DNA from: Halobacillus campisalis
GTDB lineage: Bacteria > Bacillota > Bacilli > Bacillales > Halobacillaceae
Assembly: GCF_030345335.1 (NCBI RefSeq)
Contig: NZ_JAPVRC010000003.1
Location: 310,001-374,000, forward strand
Length of the DNA stretch: 64,000 nt
Direction of reading: 5' to 3'
Shown here: positions 16,183 through 25,360 of the stretch, piece after piece
How positions within the stretch are numbered: position 1 is the stretch's first letter
Layout of the letters: each line of letters begins with the position of its first letter
The notes under the pieces: generated by a model
The model's input: only the letters and a program-made list of their open reading frames with translations
Told to the model about the DNA's origin: nothing
Database searches by the model: none
Program-made: the position numbers and the translations under genes

Positions 16183-17949
16183 ATGAACTTTAACGGTATA
16201 AAATTTGATCCATATAATGAGCCTAATATTGAGGAAGCAGCCCAAAAGTTCAATGTTAACTTTTCACATGCCCCCTATGCTGCTACCGAGGAATTAGCTA
16301 AGCGGATATTTTTTGACAATAGTTACGACTGGAAAACAATAATAAAATCACTCTGTGAAAGACAAGAACTACAAAAAACTGTGTTAAGCCATTTTAAAAC
16401 ATTGGTGCTCAATAAAAGAGTGGATATACTACCGCAATATACATACCTACTTACTTTTCTTATTTCAAACAACAAAATTTCAATAAAACAACTAGATAAA
16501 GGCATTCTTAAACAATTAGGTGATAAAGAGATTTATAATAAGGATTCTTATTTTCTTCTTCATTCCTTTCTTGCTTCTTGGGACTTGAATTATGCCCTAA
16601 GTATTGACCGTGATTATGTTGAAAAAAATTTCAGCCATATTGTAGAAGCAAACAGGGTACCACTGAGAGATATCATAAGCAATTCCCAGCAATATTATAA
16701 GGTGTTATCCCATATGCTCTCTGATGATAAAATCCAATTTCATATTAACCAAACTATACAAAAAATGATCAGGGATAATAATTCAGAAGAACTTGAAGGA
16801 TTAGAGTGGTTAATAAACAAGTTTCTAAGCAATAAAAATGAATTAGAAATCGAATTTATTTTTGATGCACTAGAATTGTCTTCAATTCGTAAATTTCTTT
16901 TAAGTAATTGGAGCCTTAAATTTACTGAGAAGTTGTATAATTATCTTTCAGAGAGCGCAAAAGATTTAGATAGTTCGTTTGAAATAAGAGCTATAAAAAA
17001 AATAAATAGATTAAGGGCAGAGCTTCCAGCTAATTTCTATTTAGCTGCTAGACACGAAATAAATAGGTTAGCAGAACAAGATAAAGAATTTATTGTGGCT
17101 ACAATAGAGAGGGTTTCTTCACTTAATATCGAGAAACTAGCCGCTCCTCGCGAATTTTTAAGTAATGCTAATGATGCTTGGGAATGGTATGATTATGCCA
17201 ATGCTTTAGTTCACAATTACTATAATAAGTATCCCGGTGATGAAACTATAGATATAAGGAAATTGGTTAACGATCTTAATTTCACATTAGTAGTTAATAG
17301 GTTTGAAACAGAACAATTCGATGCCTGTCTTGTTAGAGACAGCTCTCTATTGTCACCAATAATATTCGTAAACACAAATATGAAATCTGAAGGAAGAATA
17401 AATTTTTCTATTGCTCATGAATTAGCTCATGCAATAATTCCTCACCATAGCAACAAGTCTTTCTTTTGCTTTATTGATGACGTTAATGAAGAAAACAAAG
17501 TAAAAATGGATAAACACTTAGAGAAAGAAGCAAATTCCTTTGCATCCAACATACTTTTACCTAACAGAGAGTTCAAAAAAGTAATATCGACATTGAATTA
17601 TAATTTCTACAACATAATTGATATTAGCCGGAGATATAAAACGTCTATTGTATTAGTTGCTAAAAAATGGGTAGAAGAATCTAATTTAGAAATTGCTATG
17701 GTGTTCTCCACTAATGGAAAAGTCGATTGGGCTATAAAATCAGATACTTTTCCTTTCGGGTGGATTGATAATATACCTTCCAATTCTTCTGTGCATAAAG
17801 TAATGGACATGCACAGTAGGGACAGTATAATTCACAAGTCCAATTCATCTAATTGGTTTGAAACACCGTTCGAGAAGACTATTCTAGAAGAATCTATAAT
17901 TATTTTTGAAAATAAGATACTAACACTATTACAAATTATTGAGGATTAA
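16183..17949 (+). CDS. Large protein with C-terminal ImmA/IrrE-type metallopeptidase domain
   Basis: 588 residues. The zinc site is HELAH at residues 412-416 within NFSIAHELAHAIIPHH, followed by EKEANSFASNILLPNREF, the third-ligand helix and LLP motif of ImmA/IrrE (DUF955/peptidase M78) proteins. Family members cleave repressors, as ImmA does with ImmR and IrrE with DdrO. The first about 320 residues are helical, repeat-free and unlike any domain I know. No HTH is present, which is unusual because many ImmA-domain proteins carry or neighbour an XRE domain. Co-transcription with the Cys-rich protein directly upstream and a strong terminator directly downstream make a closed two-gene unit. A stress- or phage-sensing role is plausible but inferred. 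Confidence 0.8.
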   Translation: MNFNGIKFDPYNEPNIEEAAQKFNVNFSHAPYAATEELAKRIFFDNSYDWKTIIKSLCERQELQKTVLSHFKTLVLNKRVDILPQYTYLLTFLISNNKISIKQLDKGILKQLGDKEIYNKDSYFLLHSFLASWDLNYALSIDRDYVEKNFSHIVEANRVPLRDIISNSQQYYKVLSHMLSDDKIQFHINQTIQKMIRDNNSEELEGLEWLINKFLSNKNELEIEFIFDALELSSIRKFLLSNWSLKFTEKLYNYLSESAKDLDSSFEIRAIKKINRLRAELPANFYLAARHEINRLAEQDKEFIVATIERVSSLNIEKLAAPREFLSNANDAWEWYDYANALVHNYYNKYPGDETIDIRKLVNDLNFTLVVNRFETEQFDACLVRDSSLLSPIIFVNTNMKSEGRINFSIAHELAHAIIPHHSNKSFFCFIDDVNEENKVKMDKHLEKEANSFASNILLPNREFKKVISTLNYNFYNIIDISRRYKTSIVLVAKKWVEESNLEIAMVFSTNGKVDWAIKSDTFPFGWIDNIPSNSSVHKVMDMHSRDSIIHKSNSSNWFETPFEKTILEESIIIFENKILTLLQIIED

Positions 17950-17950
17950 A

Positions 17951-17979
17951 AAACAGCCCTTGCGGGGCTGTTTTTCTTT
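17951..17979 (+). terminator. Terminator of the ImmA cassette
   Basis: AACAGCCC-ttgcg-GGGCTGTT followed by TTTCTTT, beginning one base after the stop codon. It closes the two-gene unit. Confidence 0.85.
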
Positions 17980-18319
17980 AATTGATTAATTAGAGTAAGG
18001 TGTGTTCCATTTCTAAGAATGAAACGGAGCATTTCTTATTTCTTACAGCATCTCCACCGGTATTTATATTATGTTTAGCAGTCACAAATGCTGGCCTAAA
18101 AGCAGGTATGGGAGTCTTTTAGACTCCTCTACTCTTATTATAACGCACAATAGGATGTTGCGTGGAGTTTCTAGTCATCTGCTCCTTTAATTCGTTAACA
18201 AACAAGTAATCGCTTCAAGCTCGTAACTGCGTACATATGTGTTAATTAAAAACATTGTTTATAATGAACACTAAAAATGCCCGCCAATTATCTTTCAATT
18301 TCCTTCTCTTTCCCAATCT
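17980..18319. other. Gap between the ImmA cassette and the primase relic
   Basis: A perfect 7-bp hairpin GGAGTCT-ttt-AGACTCC lies near 18110-18127 without a T tract. The minus strand from about 18115 to 17993 is open for about 45 codons (TPIPAFRPAFVTAKHN...) with no start or ribosome site, probably a coding remnant. Nothing firm. Confidence 0.35.
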
Positions 18320-19186
18320 CTATATTCCAGTCTTATTTGCAGGTAAATCGATTTTAAATACTTCCTTATTCATTAGCCTTTGATATTTATTAGCAAACTC
18401 CCGCCCTGCCTTATCATTATCCGTACAAAAAGTTATTTGCTTTACCTTGTGACCTTTCCTTCCCATTCTTTTAATCTCATCAATCATCGTTTGCCGCTTA
18501 AGTCCAGTCATGGAAACTAGTCGAGTGTTCTGCAACTTTTCTTTCTTAATACCCCAATAAGAAAGTGCCTCAATCGGAGTCTCAAATAGGTATATCGAAT
18601 TCGGCTTGCCAATATCTACCGAGAACCCCGGGGATCCACGGCTGTTCTTATCAATTTCTTTAAACATTCGTCCATCTTTCATTGGAGAAGTACCTTGTCG
18701 ATCTGCACCAACGATCTCTCCCTGCTGTTTCCACTTAAATATTACATTTCCGAGCTTATCCTGTGCGATTAAGTCCTTTTTATCAAGCCAATTAAAAATT
18801 TCAGGAGGAATTTTCCTTTCATACGTAAGATACTCCTCAGCCCTTATTCTATCGTTCACTTCTTACTGAAAAGGATACTGATAATGTTCCTTAGGCTTTT
18901 TCTCTTGGTAATAGTCTTTTACTTTATAACCTTGCGAATTCAAGTCGAGGATTGCCTCAGGAAAGCTCATGCCATAAAACATTTTTGCAAAGTTAATGAC
19001 TCCTACTCCTTTTTCGTTTCTGGAGTTCCAGGCATACATTTGGTCTTTAATCACGAAACTGTAATGCACTTGATGTCGGTAATATCTTCTCTCTTTCTTC
19101 AATGGGGCCCTGTCCCGCTTAAGATAGTCTAATAGATCCACATTCCGAGCAACCTCCACTTGATCCGCGTTTACATGTTTGGCCAT
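18320..19186 (-). pseudogene. Broken DUF3991/Toprim primase of a conjugative element
   Basis: The first part (ATG 19186, AAGGAGG upstream; MAKHVNADQVEVARNVDLLD to QYPFQ) is a DUF3991 domain. An in-frame TAA at 18863-18865 interrupts it, and the frame then continues unchanged from 18862 with the Toprim half (IYLFETPIEALSYWG, then ITFCTDNDKAGREFANKYQ). A second stop after NKTGI is followed, one base out of frame, by RDWEREGN, which looks like the natural end, so a single-base insertion is likely. Intact homologues are single proteins of roughly 300-350 residues near relaxase genes of plasmids and ICEs. Two independent lesions say this copy is dead. It is evidence of an old mobile element in this hotspot. 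Confidence 0.7.
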
Positions 19187-19216
19187 ACAGCACTGCCTCC
19201 TTTCTAAATTTAGATA

Positions 19217-19244
19217 TAAAAAAGCCAGGAGAAAACTCCCTGGG
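19217..19244 (-). terminator. Terminator-like hairpin in the mobile-element relic
   Basis: On the minus strand CCAGGGAG-tttt-CTCCTGG is followed by CTTTTTT. It lies between the truncated gene fragment and the primase relic. Confidence 0.55.
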
Positions 19245-19257
19245 TAGCGTTCAACCT

Positions 19258-19461
19258 CTATCTTTTTTTGCTTTTCCTTTTGCTAAAAAGCCACCCTATC
19301 CCCCTTGCCATTCTGCATTTCGGAAGTGGTGCTTTCTTATTCTTTCTCTTCATGGAACTCTCGGTCCACTGATCGGTTAATGGTAGTTCTTTTAATTCTT
19401 GAAGAGATTCTTTTTTAAGCTGATACACCTCTTCTCTACTGTGAGTCTCTTGAATGAAGGT
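19258..19461 (-). pseudogene. Truncated plasmid/ICE gene fragment
   Basis: The minus strand is open without a start from about 19461 to TAG 19258-19260 (HSREEVYQLKKESLQELKEL... to the basic tail WLFSKRKSKKR). The composition resembles small DUF3801/PcfB-like proteins found beside DUF3991 genes, but that is a guess. The 5' end abuts the REP-like unit, which probably marks the truncation point. Confidence 0.4.
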
Positions 19462-19512
19462 GCCTGACTCCCACTACGCTAATGCTTTAGAACAGTGGGG
19501 TCAGACCCCAAA
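19461..19512. repeat. REP-like element, second copy
   Basis: TGCCTGACTCCC at the left and GGGGTCAGACCCC plus AAAA at the right, the same plan and about the same length as the unit at 14546-14597. Confidence 0.5.
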
Positions 19513-19655
19513 ACCCAAAAATCATCTCCAAATATTTATAGACAGTGGGTCGCGAAAACTTAATATCCTTAGCGATTTGTGCTACTTTAAACTTCCGTTT
19601 ACGCAGGTCCTTAATAATACAACACTAATTTCTCCTCCAAAATCCTAACCTCCAG
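19513..19655 (-). pseudogene. Helix-turn-helix remnant of a recombinase-like gene
   Basis: The minus strand reads IKDLRKRKFKVAQIAKDIKF followed by SRPTVYKYLEM, a resolvase-type helix-turn-helix, and runs straight into the REP palindrome. Upstream it is out of frame (LEEKLVLYY then stop). It is a decayed piece and not a gene. Confidence 0.4.
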
Positions 19656-19671
19656 TAAAATTTCATGGTCA

Positions 19672-19965
19672 ATGGTAGAGAAAGAAATAATGAATACTGT
19701 TAAAAGAACTTATTTTTCTCCAGAATATCCACCATATAATTCATCTTTAAAAAATATTATATTGCTAAATGATACAGGAACTATTGACCTCGATACCCTA
19801 AATTCATTAAAGGAGTTAAGAGAGCTTAGGAACAACAAGGTTGTGCATGGGCAAATTCCTGATGAAAACATAACATACTCAGAAGCTATAAAATATTACG
19901 ATTTATCAAAAAAAGTTACAAGGGTTCTTAAAAATATAACCCGAGAGCACAACCGGATAAGGTAG
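19672..19965 (+). CDS. Small HEPN-like protein or C-terminal fragment
   Basis: 97 residues, ending in a helical stretch LKELRELRNNKVVHGQIPDE. The Rx4-6H-like RNNKVVH resembles the end of HEPN or DUF4145-type domains, where it forms an RNase or structural motif. There is no clear ribosome site and the frame stays open upstream through non-homologous remnant sequence, so this may be the surviving C-terminal part of a larger gene. A good terminator follows. It lies between the mobile-element relic and the restriction system. HEPN assignment rests on one short motif. Confidence 0.4.
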   Translation: MVEKEIMNTVKRTYFSPEYPPYNSSLKNIILLNDTGTIDLDTLNSLKELRELRNNKVVHGQIPDENITYSEAIKYYDLSKKVTRVLKNITREHNRIR

Positions 19966-19992
19966 ATTTACTCGTATTATTCTCTCGTGTAT

Positions 19993-20032
19993 AAAAAAGC
20001 TGAAGATTACCATATATATCTTCAGCTTTTTT
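19993..20032 (+). terminator. Terminator after the HEPN-like gene
   Basis: AAGCTGAAGAT and ATCTTCAGCTT with a six-T tail, flanked by A6 on the left. It can work on both strands. Confidence 0.8.
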
Positions 20033-20200
20033 GTCACATTATCTAGATTAAATGACTTTTTATACATTTTCCTACAAATTTGCACGGTAATTAACTTAAA
20101 TTAATTTCGCAATTTTGTAAATATTTTACTATGAGCATTTGTTTATTTTTGGTAATATAAAGAGAGTTAACTACAAATAAATGAGAATGGGGATGGAGCT

Positions 20201-21778
20201 ATGTCCATAAAGTATGGAAGAGGCAAATTTAAAGCACATCAAAATTATATCGATTATATGAAAATGATTGTTGAAAATGATGCTTATAAAGATCTCCCAA
20301 ATGCCCGGGGAGAAAACGGAAGAATTAACTGGCAGGTCAGTTCTGGTAAAACAACCTCATTTTATGAGTATTATTTGGCTAGATTTGATTGGTGGGTAGA
20401 AAAAGCAAACGCTATTGGTTTATCAGGAACAGGAAATTCCGATGACAGGTTTACAATAGCTGCTCGATTAATTCATCCCACTGGTAAAAGGCCATGCAGG
20501 CTATGTGGAAAAGACAGGTTCATAGGATATATGTACTTGAATTTTTTCTTAACTAATAGATGGAATAAACTTAGCCAAACCAGAAAATTCGAAAAAGGCA
20601 TGGACGTTTTAGAAGCTTCTTCTTTGCTAATTAATATAATCGGTGGACAGGCATTTATAGATGAGATTAAGAACATATTCCCCGAGAGAGAAAGCTATTT
20701 TAATTTACTACCCAACTACCAGACATTATTTCAAAGAACTCAACATATAAAAAGCAAATATTTAAGTCCTGGATTTATGGGGAATCCGCCAGATAGATTA
20801 GATGGTTTTCATGACTACGGAAGTGTTTGTTGCCGTAGAAGTAATGACCCTGGTCGTTCTGATAAAAATATGAGGTCTTATAATCATGATAGAAGAGCTT
20901 TCAAGTGGTGGACAGAAGGGGATTGGATAGTTGCAGACGCACTTTACAATAGTGCTGGACCAGGGGAATGTTATGTAGAAAATTGTGATACAACACTAGA
21001 AAAAGTAAGTCCTGACCATATTGGTCCTCTTTCTTGTGGTTTTAAGCAGATACCTTTTTTTATGCCAATGTGTGTTGAGCATAATTCAGCAAAGAATCGA
21101 AGATTTACAAAAGAAGATGTTGATAAACTTTTAGATTACGAATATAAAAACCATGAATCAGTAGCATCTTGGCAGGTCCGTGCTTTGTGGGATAATTGTA
21201 AAAATCACATCCATGATGATAGAACAGCCAAAGAGCTTAGTAATTTAATGAGAAGTTTACAGGATTATTATTTAGTCGTGCTGCATAGGCTCTATGAAGA
21301 GGGAATGTCATTATTCCTTTCATATTTTTTATCGCCCAAAAACGCCTATTATTCAGTAGAATTTAAAGGTTTGGACCCTAGTAGATTAACATTTGAATCT
21401 ATCCTTAAAATAGAAAATAAAACCAAAAATAGAGAAAGTCTCTCTGGACGTATTGTTAGAATTGCTTTTGAAGAATTGGTGAATTATAACAGTAAAGAAA
21501 CAGATAGAAAAATTAGAAAAATTGAAGAAAAACACTGGAATGAAGATGTAAATAAAATACTAGAGATGGCAAATAAATTTAAGGAAAATGAAGAAATTAA
21601 AAAATGGGACAGAGTTATTAGGCTAAAACAACTTAACACAGATGATAGGGAACAGCAAATACTTGAGTTGATTAGTAGTGAAAATTATGAATATTTACAA
21701 AGTGATTTTTATGAGTTGCAGGAAGTATTGAAGTCTCATTTTGATAATATTGGTAAAGAAATAAGCGTCCTTCTATAA
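20201..21778 (+). CDS. Type IIS restriction endonuclease, Alw26I/Eco31I/Esp3I family
   Basis: 525 residues; GGGGATGGAG precedes ATG 20201. The whole N-terminal two thirds matches what I remember of this endonuclease family: GKTTSFYEYYLARFDWW, GNSDDRFTIAARLIHPTG, RPCRLCG, LSPGFMGNPPDRLDGFHDYG, NDPGRSDKNMRSYNHDRRAF and EGDWIVADALYNSAGPG. The HNH-type active region is VSPDHIGPLSCGF near residue 270 with HNSAKNRR near 295. Cysteine pairs (CRLC, CC) could hold zinc. Family members recognise GTCTC or GGTCTC/CGTCTC and cut outside the site; which applies here is unknown. The C-terminal about 170 residues are charged and helical. It converges with the fused methyltransferase gene, 20 bases away, and the pair forms a complete restriction-modification system. 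Confidence 0.85.
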   Translation: MSIKYGRGKFKAHQNYIDYMKMIVENDAYKDLPNARGENGRINWQVSSGKTTSFYEYYLARFDWWVEKANAIGLSGTGNSDDRFTIAARLIHPTGKRPCRLCGKDRFIGYMYLNFFLTNRWNKLSQTRKFEKGMDVLEASSLLINIIGGQAFIDEIKNIFPERESYFNLLPNYQTLFQRTQHIKSKYLSPGFMGNPPDRLDGFHDYGSVCCRRSNDPGRSDKNMRSYNHDRRAFKWWTEGDWIVADALYNSAGPGECYVENCDTTLEKVSPDHIGPLSCGFKQIPFFMPMCVEHNSAKNRRFTKEDVDKLLDYEYKNHESVASWQVRALWDNCKNHIHDDRTAKELSNLMRSLQDYYLVVLHRLYEEGMSLFLSYFLSPKNAYYSVEFKGLDPSRLTFESILKIENKTKNRESLSGRIVRIAFEELVNYNSKETDRKIRKIEEKHWNEDVNKILEMANKFKENEEIKKWDRVIRLKQLNTDDREQQILELISSENYEYLQSDFYELQEVLKSHFDNIGKEISVLL

Positions 21779-21793
21779 GGTGCTTATTTCTTT
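21755..21793. terminator. Shared terminator between restriction and methyltransferase genes
   Basis: AAAGAAATAAGC and GCTTATTTCTTT form a perfect 12-bp stem over the endonuclease stop codon, between two convergent genes 20 bases apart. It serves both directions. Confidence 0.75.
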
Positions 21794-21798
21794 ACATG

Positions 21799-24700
21799 CT
21801 ATAAGGCAAATTCTATCTGGGAGAACCGCTTTCCTATCCTTTTTTCCGATAAGCCCCTTAGATTTAAGAAGGATTCCACATCAATACTCCCTGTACACCA
21901 TTTACTATACGTTTCATCAATTATATTAGAATAAAAATACTCATTTACGATAGGAGTTAGATTTGGCAACTGTAAAAGTGCCTCAGAAACAGTGATTGGA
22001 TAATTTAATTTAGGAGTTTCTCTATCCTCTTCTTTTTCTCGCCTTCCTTTACACTTATCAAAATAAGTTAATGGGGCCAAAGGTAATGTTTTATTTTCTT
22101 TAAGTGTTGCTACAATTATTACCCTTCTCCTCATTTGTGGTACTCCAAATTCCTCAGCATTTACTACCCAAGGATTTTCATAGAAAGTGTACCCTAGTTC
22201 ATCTAAGACTTCTTGTATACTTCTTAAAACGTTTCCTTTATCAAAATTTAAAAGTCCTTCTACGTTTTCAATCAGTATATTTTTTGGTTTTAACTCTTTA
22301 GCAATTTTAAGGAAATAAGTAACTAATGCATTTCTTTCATCGTCACCTTTCCTCCATCCAGCTGTTGAGAACCCTTGGCAAGGTGGTCCACCAGCCAACA
22401 CGCCAAGTTTTTCCCCATTAAGTTTTTTCTTAATAGTTTTAATTAACTTGTTCTGTATTTCTGTCCTTTTTATATCACCTTGGAAAATTTCAGCATTTGA
22501 AGAATGATTACTTTCAAATGTCTTTGCTGCACTTTTATTCTTTTCTAATGCAGCAATACATTCAAGACCAGCCATTTCAAATCCAAAACTTAAACCACCC
22601 GCACCTGAAAACAAATCAACGAACGTCTGTTTCCCTAAGCTTTTACCAATTGCATATGATAATAGAGGTGGGACCGCATTACCTATTTGTTTTCTTATGG
22701 ACCCTCCATTACCGTAGAACTCAAATGAATCAGGGAATGATTGAAGTCTAGCAGCTTCCCTGCTTGTCAGTGTCCTATTTTCCCATGGGTGTATATTAGT
22801 TCCATTTCCAGGCCTATTGAAATAAGTAGAAATAGTATAAGCTGGTTGATTAGGCTTCAATCTACCATAATAAGTGGTTCTTACAACACCTCTAGTTTTA
22901 CTCATTTCTCGAATTTGTTTTAACCTTTCTGATGGTACATATTCAGGTATATTCATCCAATTACCACCTGGAGGTACGTGTTTTATCATTTGGATGTCAA
23001 GTTCAGAAAGAGTTGGAACCTCGTGATTTTTAGCACTAGATATGGGCATTTGGATAACTTTACTTATTTCTAAATAGGTTATTATTGTCTGATTGATTGT
23101 TTCTGTGTCGTAATTTAAATCATTTAATATTACCTTAATGTGTTCTTCAGGCAGGTTATAAGCTAGGAAAATAAGAGCGTTTAATTGAATAATCTTTTTC
23201 TTTTCATCTTCTAAATCATCGTATACAGATAGTATTTCACTTTTTAAATTTGGATCAATTATATTAAGGTCAATAATAGGGAATTCATCAATTTCAAAGT
23301 TAGATATATGATTATTACTATTAAACAGCCTAAATCTCCACTCTATAACTGCACTATTCATTATAGTGTTGAGAATTTTCAGATCATCTTCACTATCGCT
23401 ATTTAGCAAAACATAGTTACAAGAATTTGCAACTATGGAATCACTTTGAATTAGGCATGCTTCAATTCTTTTTTTCTGTTGCATATAAGAACACTGAGGT
23501 AAAACAATTCTCTTTTTTTGGAGGTGTGCTAACTTTTTACTTTTCTTTAATTTCTTTTTGAAAGTAGTAGCATCCACAAAACCTATTTTTTCAGATTCAT
23601 CTGTATCTTTAAGTCTGAATGGTTCCACGTGGTCACCGCGTACAAGTCTAGGATATTTATTCTCTTTACGTAATAGGTCCTTGTGTACAGTTAAATCAAA
23701 TTCTCCTCGCATATTTATAATGTCATCATTATTATAGATTGTATTAAATGCATGGATTTTTACTAATATATCAATTCTCTCTCCTCCATACTGGGGGAGC
23801 CTTAAATATCGAGGGCTTATGAATTTAATTAGTTTACCATTCAAAATTTGAGTGGATTTCCCAATATCTTCAATAGAAGATAGATTGGGTTCAATTCTTA
23901 TATCCCTAACTTCTTTTCCTAATACAATAGAAGTTACAGTAGTCTGTTGGTTTACTCCTTTAAATAATTTGGAATCCTCTCTAAAGTTCCAAACCTCTTC
24001 AATCTTATGATTTTTTAGGAGGAACTCTCTGAGCCCGTTTCCATTTTCATCTCCCAACCAAGATGAAGGGGTGATCGCTACAATTTTCCCATGATCATTT
24101 ACTAATTGTGTAGAAGCCCCTAAAAACAATTTAGAATATTCGGGTGTACCTTTACCAAGTCCAACTTCATTAAATTTTTTCCTAAATTGAGCTGCTGAGT
24201 TAATACTTTCAACTCTAAGTTTTTTAGATAATTCAGTTGTTTCTCTTGATGGGAGGTTACTTACTGTTGTTAAATCAGATAGGTTGGACTTAAGAAACCT
24301 AACTTGTCCATAAGGTGGATTCATTATTAAAGCATCAAATTTCTTATAATCATTTTCAAGTACATCTCTATTATTCACAAATTCCAAGAAATCCCCTTGT
24401 ATTACTTCAATTTCAGGGGAGATATTTAAGTCATTTGAAACTTCGCTAAGTAATTTAGTTGCAATTCTAGCAGTAAATGAATCAAGTTCTACACCTGTTA
24501 TTCTTTCCAACTCTGGATTATTAATTAACGCAAGTGCCATTAACGTTCCAGTACCGCATGCTGGGTCAATTAAACTTTTGTACGAATTACTTTGCTTAAA
24601 TAAAAGCTTTACCATTTCTTGCCCTAGTGACACTGGGGTAAAGAAATAGCCTTTGCTTTTAGCTGAGGTGAGATGTCTCTTTATAACTGTTGTATCGAAG

Positions 24701-25026
24701 GGTGAAATAAATTCCCTCGCTGACAGTTCCATTATATAACCCACAAGACTTACTTTATTAATAATAGTTTTTTGACTTTCTAGCACTTGGTCTATAGCCT
24801 TCTCTGTTAAATAAAGTGAAAACGCAATTAACTCAATACAACTTTCAAACGGTTTTCTTTCTAGAACATTATTTAAAAATGTTTTTTTTATTTTTTGTTT
24901 TTCATTTTCTTTATTAAAGTTTGATAGAAAAGAATTACAAGCTTTAACAGCAATGTTTTTTCTTAATTCTAAAGCATATTTTCTTAGTTCCTTTTCCTCT
25001 TCTATTGTAATTAAGTTTTGTCTCAT
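21799..25026 (-). CDS. Fused m6A and circularly permuted m5C DNA methyltransferase
   Basis: 1075 residues from ATG 25026 (AAGGG seven bases upstream; the frame is open to 25065). The N-terminal half is an N6-adenine methyltransferase: SAM motif LIDPACGTGTLMALAL and catalytic NPPY at residues 236-239 (MNPPYGQV). The C-terminal half is a cytosine-5 methyltransferase with motifs out of the usual order. Target-region-like sequence, motif IX (SREAARLQSFPD) and motif X (QIGNAVPP) come first, near 700-795. Motif I (FVDLFSGAGGLSFGF), motif IV (GGPPCQGFSTAG, catalytic Cys), motif VI (ENVEG) and motif VIII (QMRRRVIIV) follow, near 800-960. The m5C domain is therefore circularly permuted. Alw26I-type systems are known to carry both m6A and m5C activity for an asymmetric site, so one protein may protect both strands. 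Confidence 0.88.
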   Translation of the reverse strand: MRQNLITIEEEKELRKYALELRKNIAVKACNSFLSNFNKENEKQKIKKTFLNNVLERKPFESCIELIAFSLYLTEKAIDQVLESQKTIINKVSLVGYIMELSAREFISPFDTTVIKRHLTSAKSKGYFFTPVSLGQEMVKLLFKQSNSYKSLIDPACGTGTLMALALINNPELERITGVELDSFTARIATKLLSEVSNDLNISPEIEVIQGDFLEFVNNRDVLENDYKKFDALIMNPPYGQVRFLKSNLSDLTTVSNLPSRETTELSKKLRVESINSAAQFRKKFNEVGLGKGTPEYSKLFLGASTQLVNDHGKIVAITPSSWLGDENGNGLREFLLKNHKIEEVWNFREDSKLFKGVNQQTTVTSIVLGKEVRDIRIEPNLSSIEDIGKSTQILNGKLIKFISPRYLRLPQYGGERIDILVKIHAFNTIYNNDDIINMRGEFDLTVHKDLLRKENKYPRLVRGDHVEPFRLKDTDESEKIGFVDATTFKKKLKKSKKLAHLQKKRIVLPQCSYMQQKKRIEACLIQSDSIVANSCNYVLLNSDSEDDLKILNTIMNSAVIEWRFRLFNSNNHISNFEIDEFPIIDLNIIDPNLKSEILSVYDDLEDEKKKIIQLNALIFLAYNLPEEHIKVILNDLNYDTETINQTIITYLEISKVIQMPISSAKNHEVPTLSELDIQMIKHVPPGGNWMNIPEYVPSERLKQIREMSKTRGVVRTTYYGRLKPNQPAYTISTYFNRPGNGTNIHPWENRTLTSREAARLQSFPDSFEFYGNGGSIRKQIGNAVPPLLSYAIGKSLGKQTFVDLFSGAGGLSFGFEMAGLECIAALEKNKSAAKTFESNHSSNAEIFQGDIKRTEIQNKLIKTIKKKLNGEKLGVLAGGPPCQGFSTAGWRKGDDERNALVTYFLKIAKELKPKNILIENVEGLLNFDKGNVLRSIQEVLDELGYTFYENPWVVNAEEFGVPQMRRRVIIVATLKENKTLPLAPLTYFDKCKGRREKEEDRETPKLNYPITVSEALLQLPNLTPIVNEYFYSNIIDETYSKWCTGSIDVESFLNLRGLSEKRIGKRFSQIEFAL

Positions 25027-25079
25027 AATTATCCCTTCTTTATCAGGTACATTAACTATAATCATTTTAACAAAAGTAA

Positions 25080-25191
25080 CAAGAATTAGGTATAGATAAG
25101 AACATTCCCTTTATATTCTAAGCATTCCGAAAGTTGAGTTTGACTCATGTTAGCTTGAAATCCTTTCCTCTTTTAAACGTTTATTCTTCAT
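25080..25191 (-). pseudogene. Frameshifted Cro-like XRE gene
   Basis: ATG 25191 behind GGGGGTG starts MKNKRLKEERISS and stops. One frame over, NMSQTQLSECLEYKGNVLI continues the expected first helices of a phage Cro/repressor HTH. Its position divergent to the XRE gene at 25361 is the usual repressor/Cro layout. A frameshift and loss of the 3' end have killed it. Confidence 0.55.
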
Positions 25192-25238
25192 TTTTTTCAC
25201 CCCCCTTAGTATGAATAACTTGTACTTAAAGTATATGT

Positions 25239-25333
25239 ACAAGTATCTTGTATGTCAAGGGTTAAAAACAAGTTTCTTGTACATCATTTAAAATTATCAA
25301 TAAATAAGCAGAAAGATGGTACAATAATCTTGT
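25239..25333. promoter_or_regulatory. Three ACAAG-N3-CTTGT operators and promoter of the XRE gene
   Basis: ACAAGTATCTTGT at 25239-25251, ACAAGTTTCTTGT at 25268-25280 and ACAATAATCTTGT at 25321-25333. The third overlaps a -10 box TACAAT (25320-25325). An additional ACTTGTAC/GTACAAGT pair spans 25217-25243. This is a phage-style operator region between a repressor and the dead Cro-like gene. Confidence 0.65.
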
Positions 25334-25360
25334 ACATAAAAAAGTGAAAGGATCATAAAA

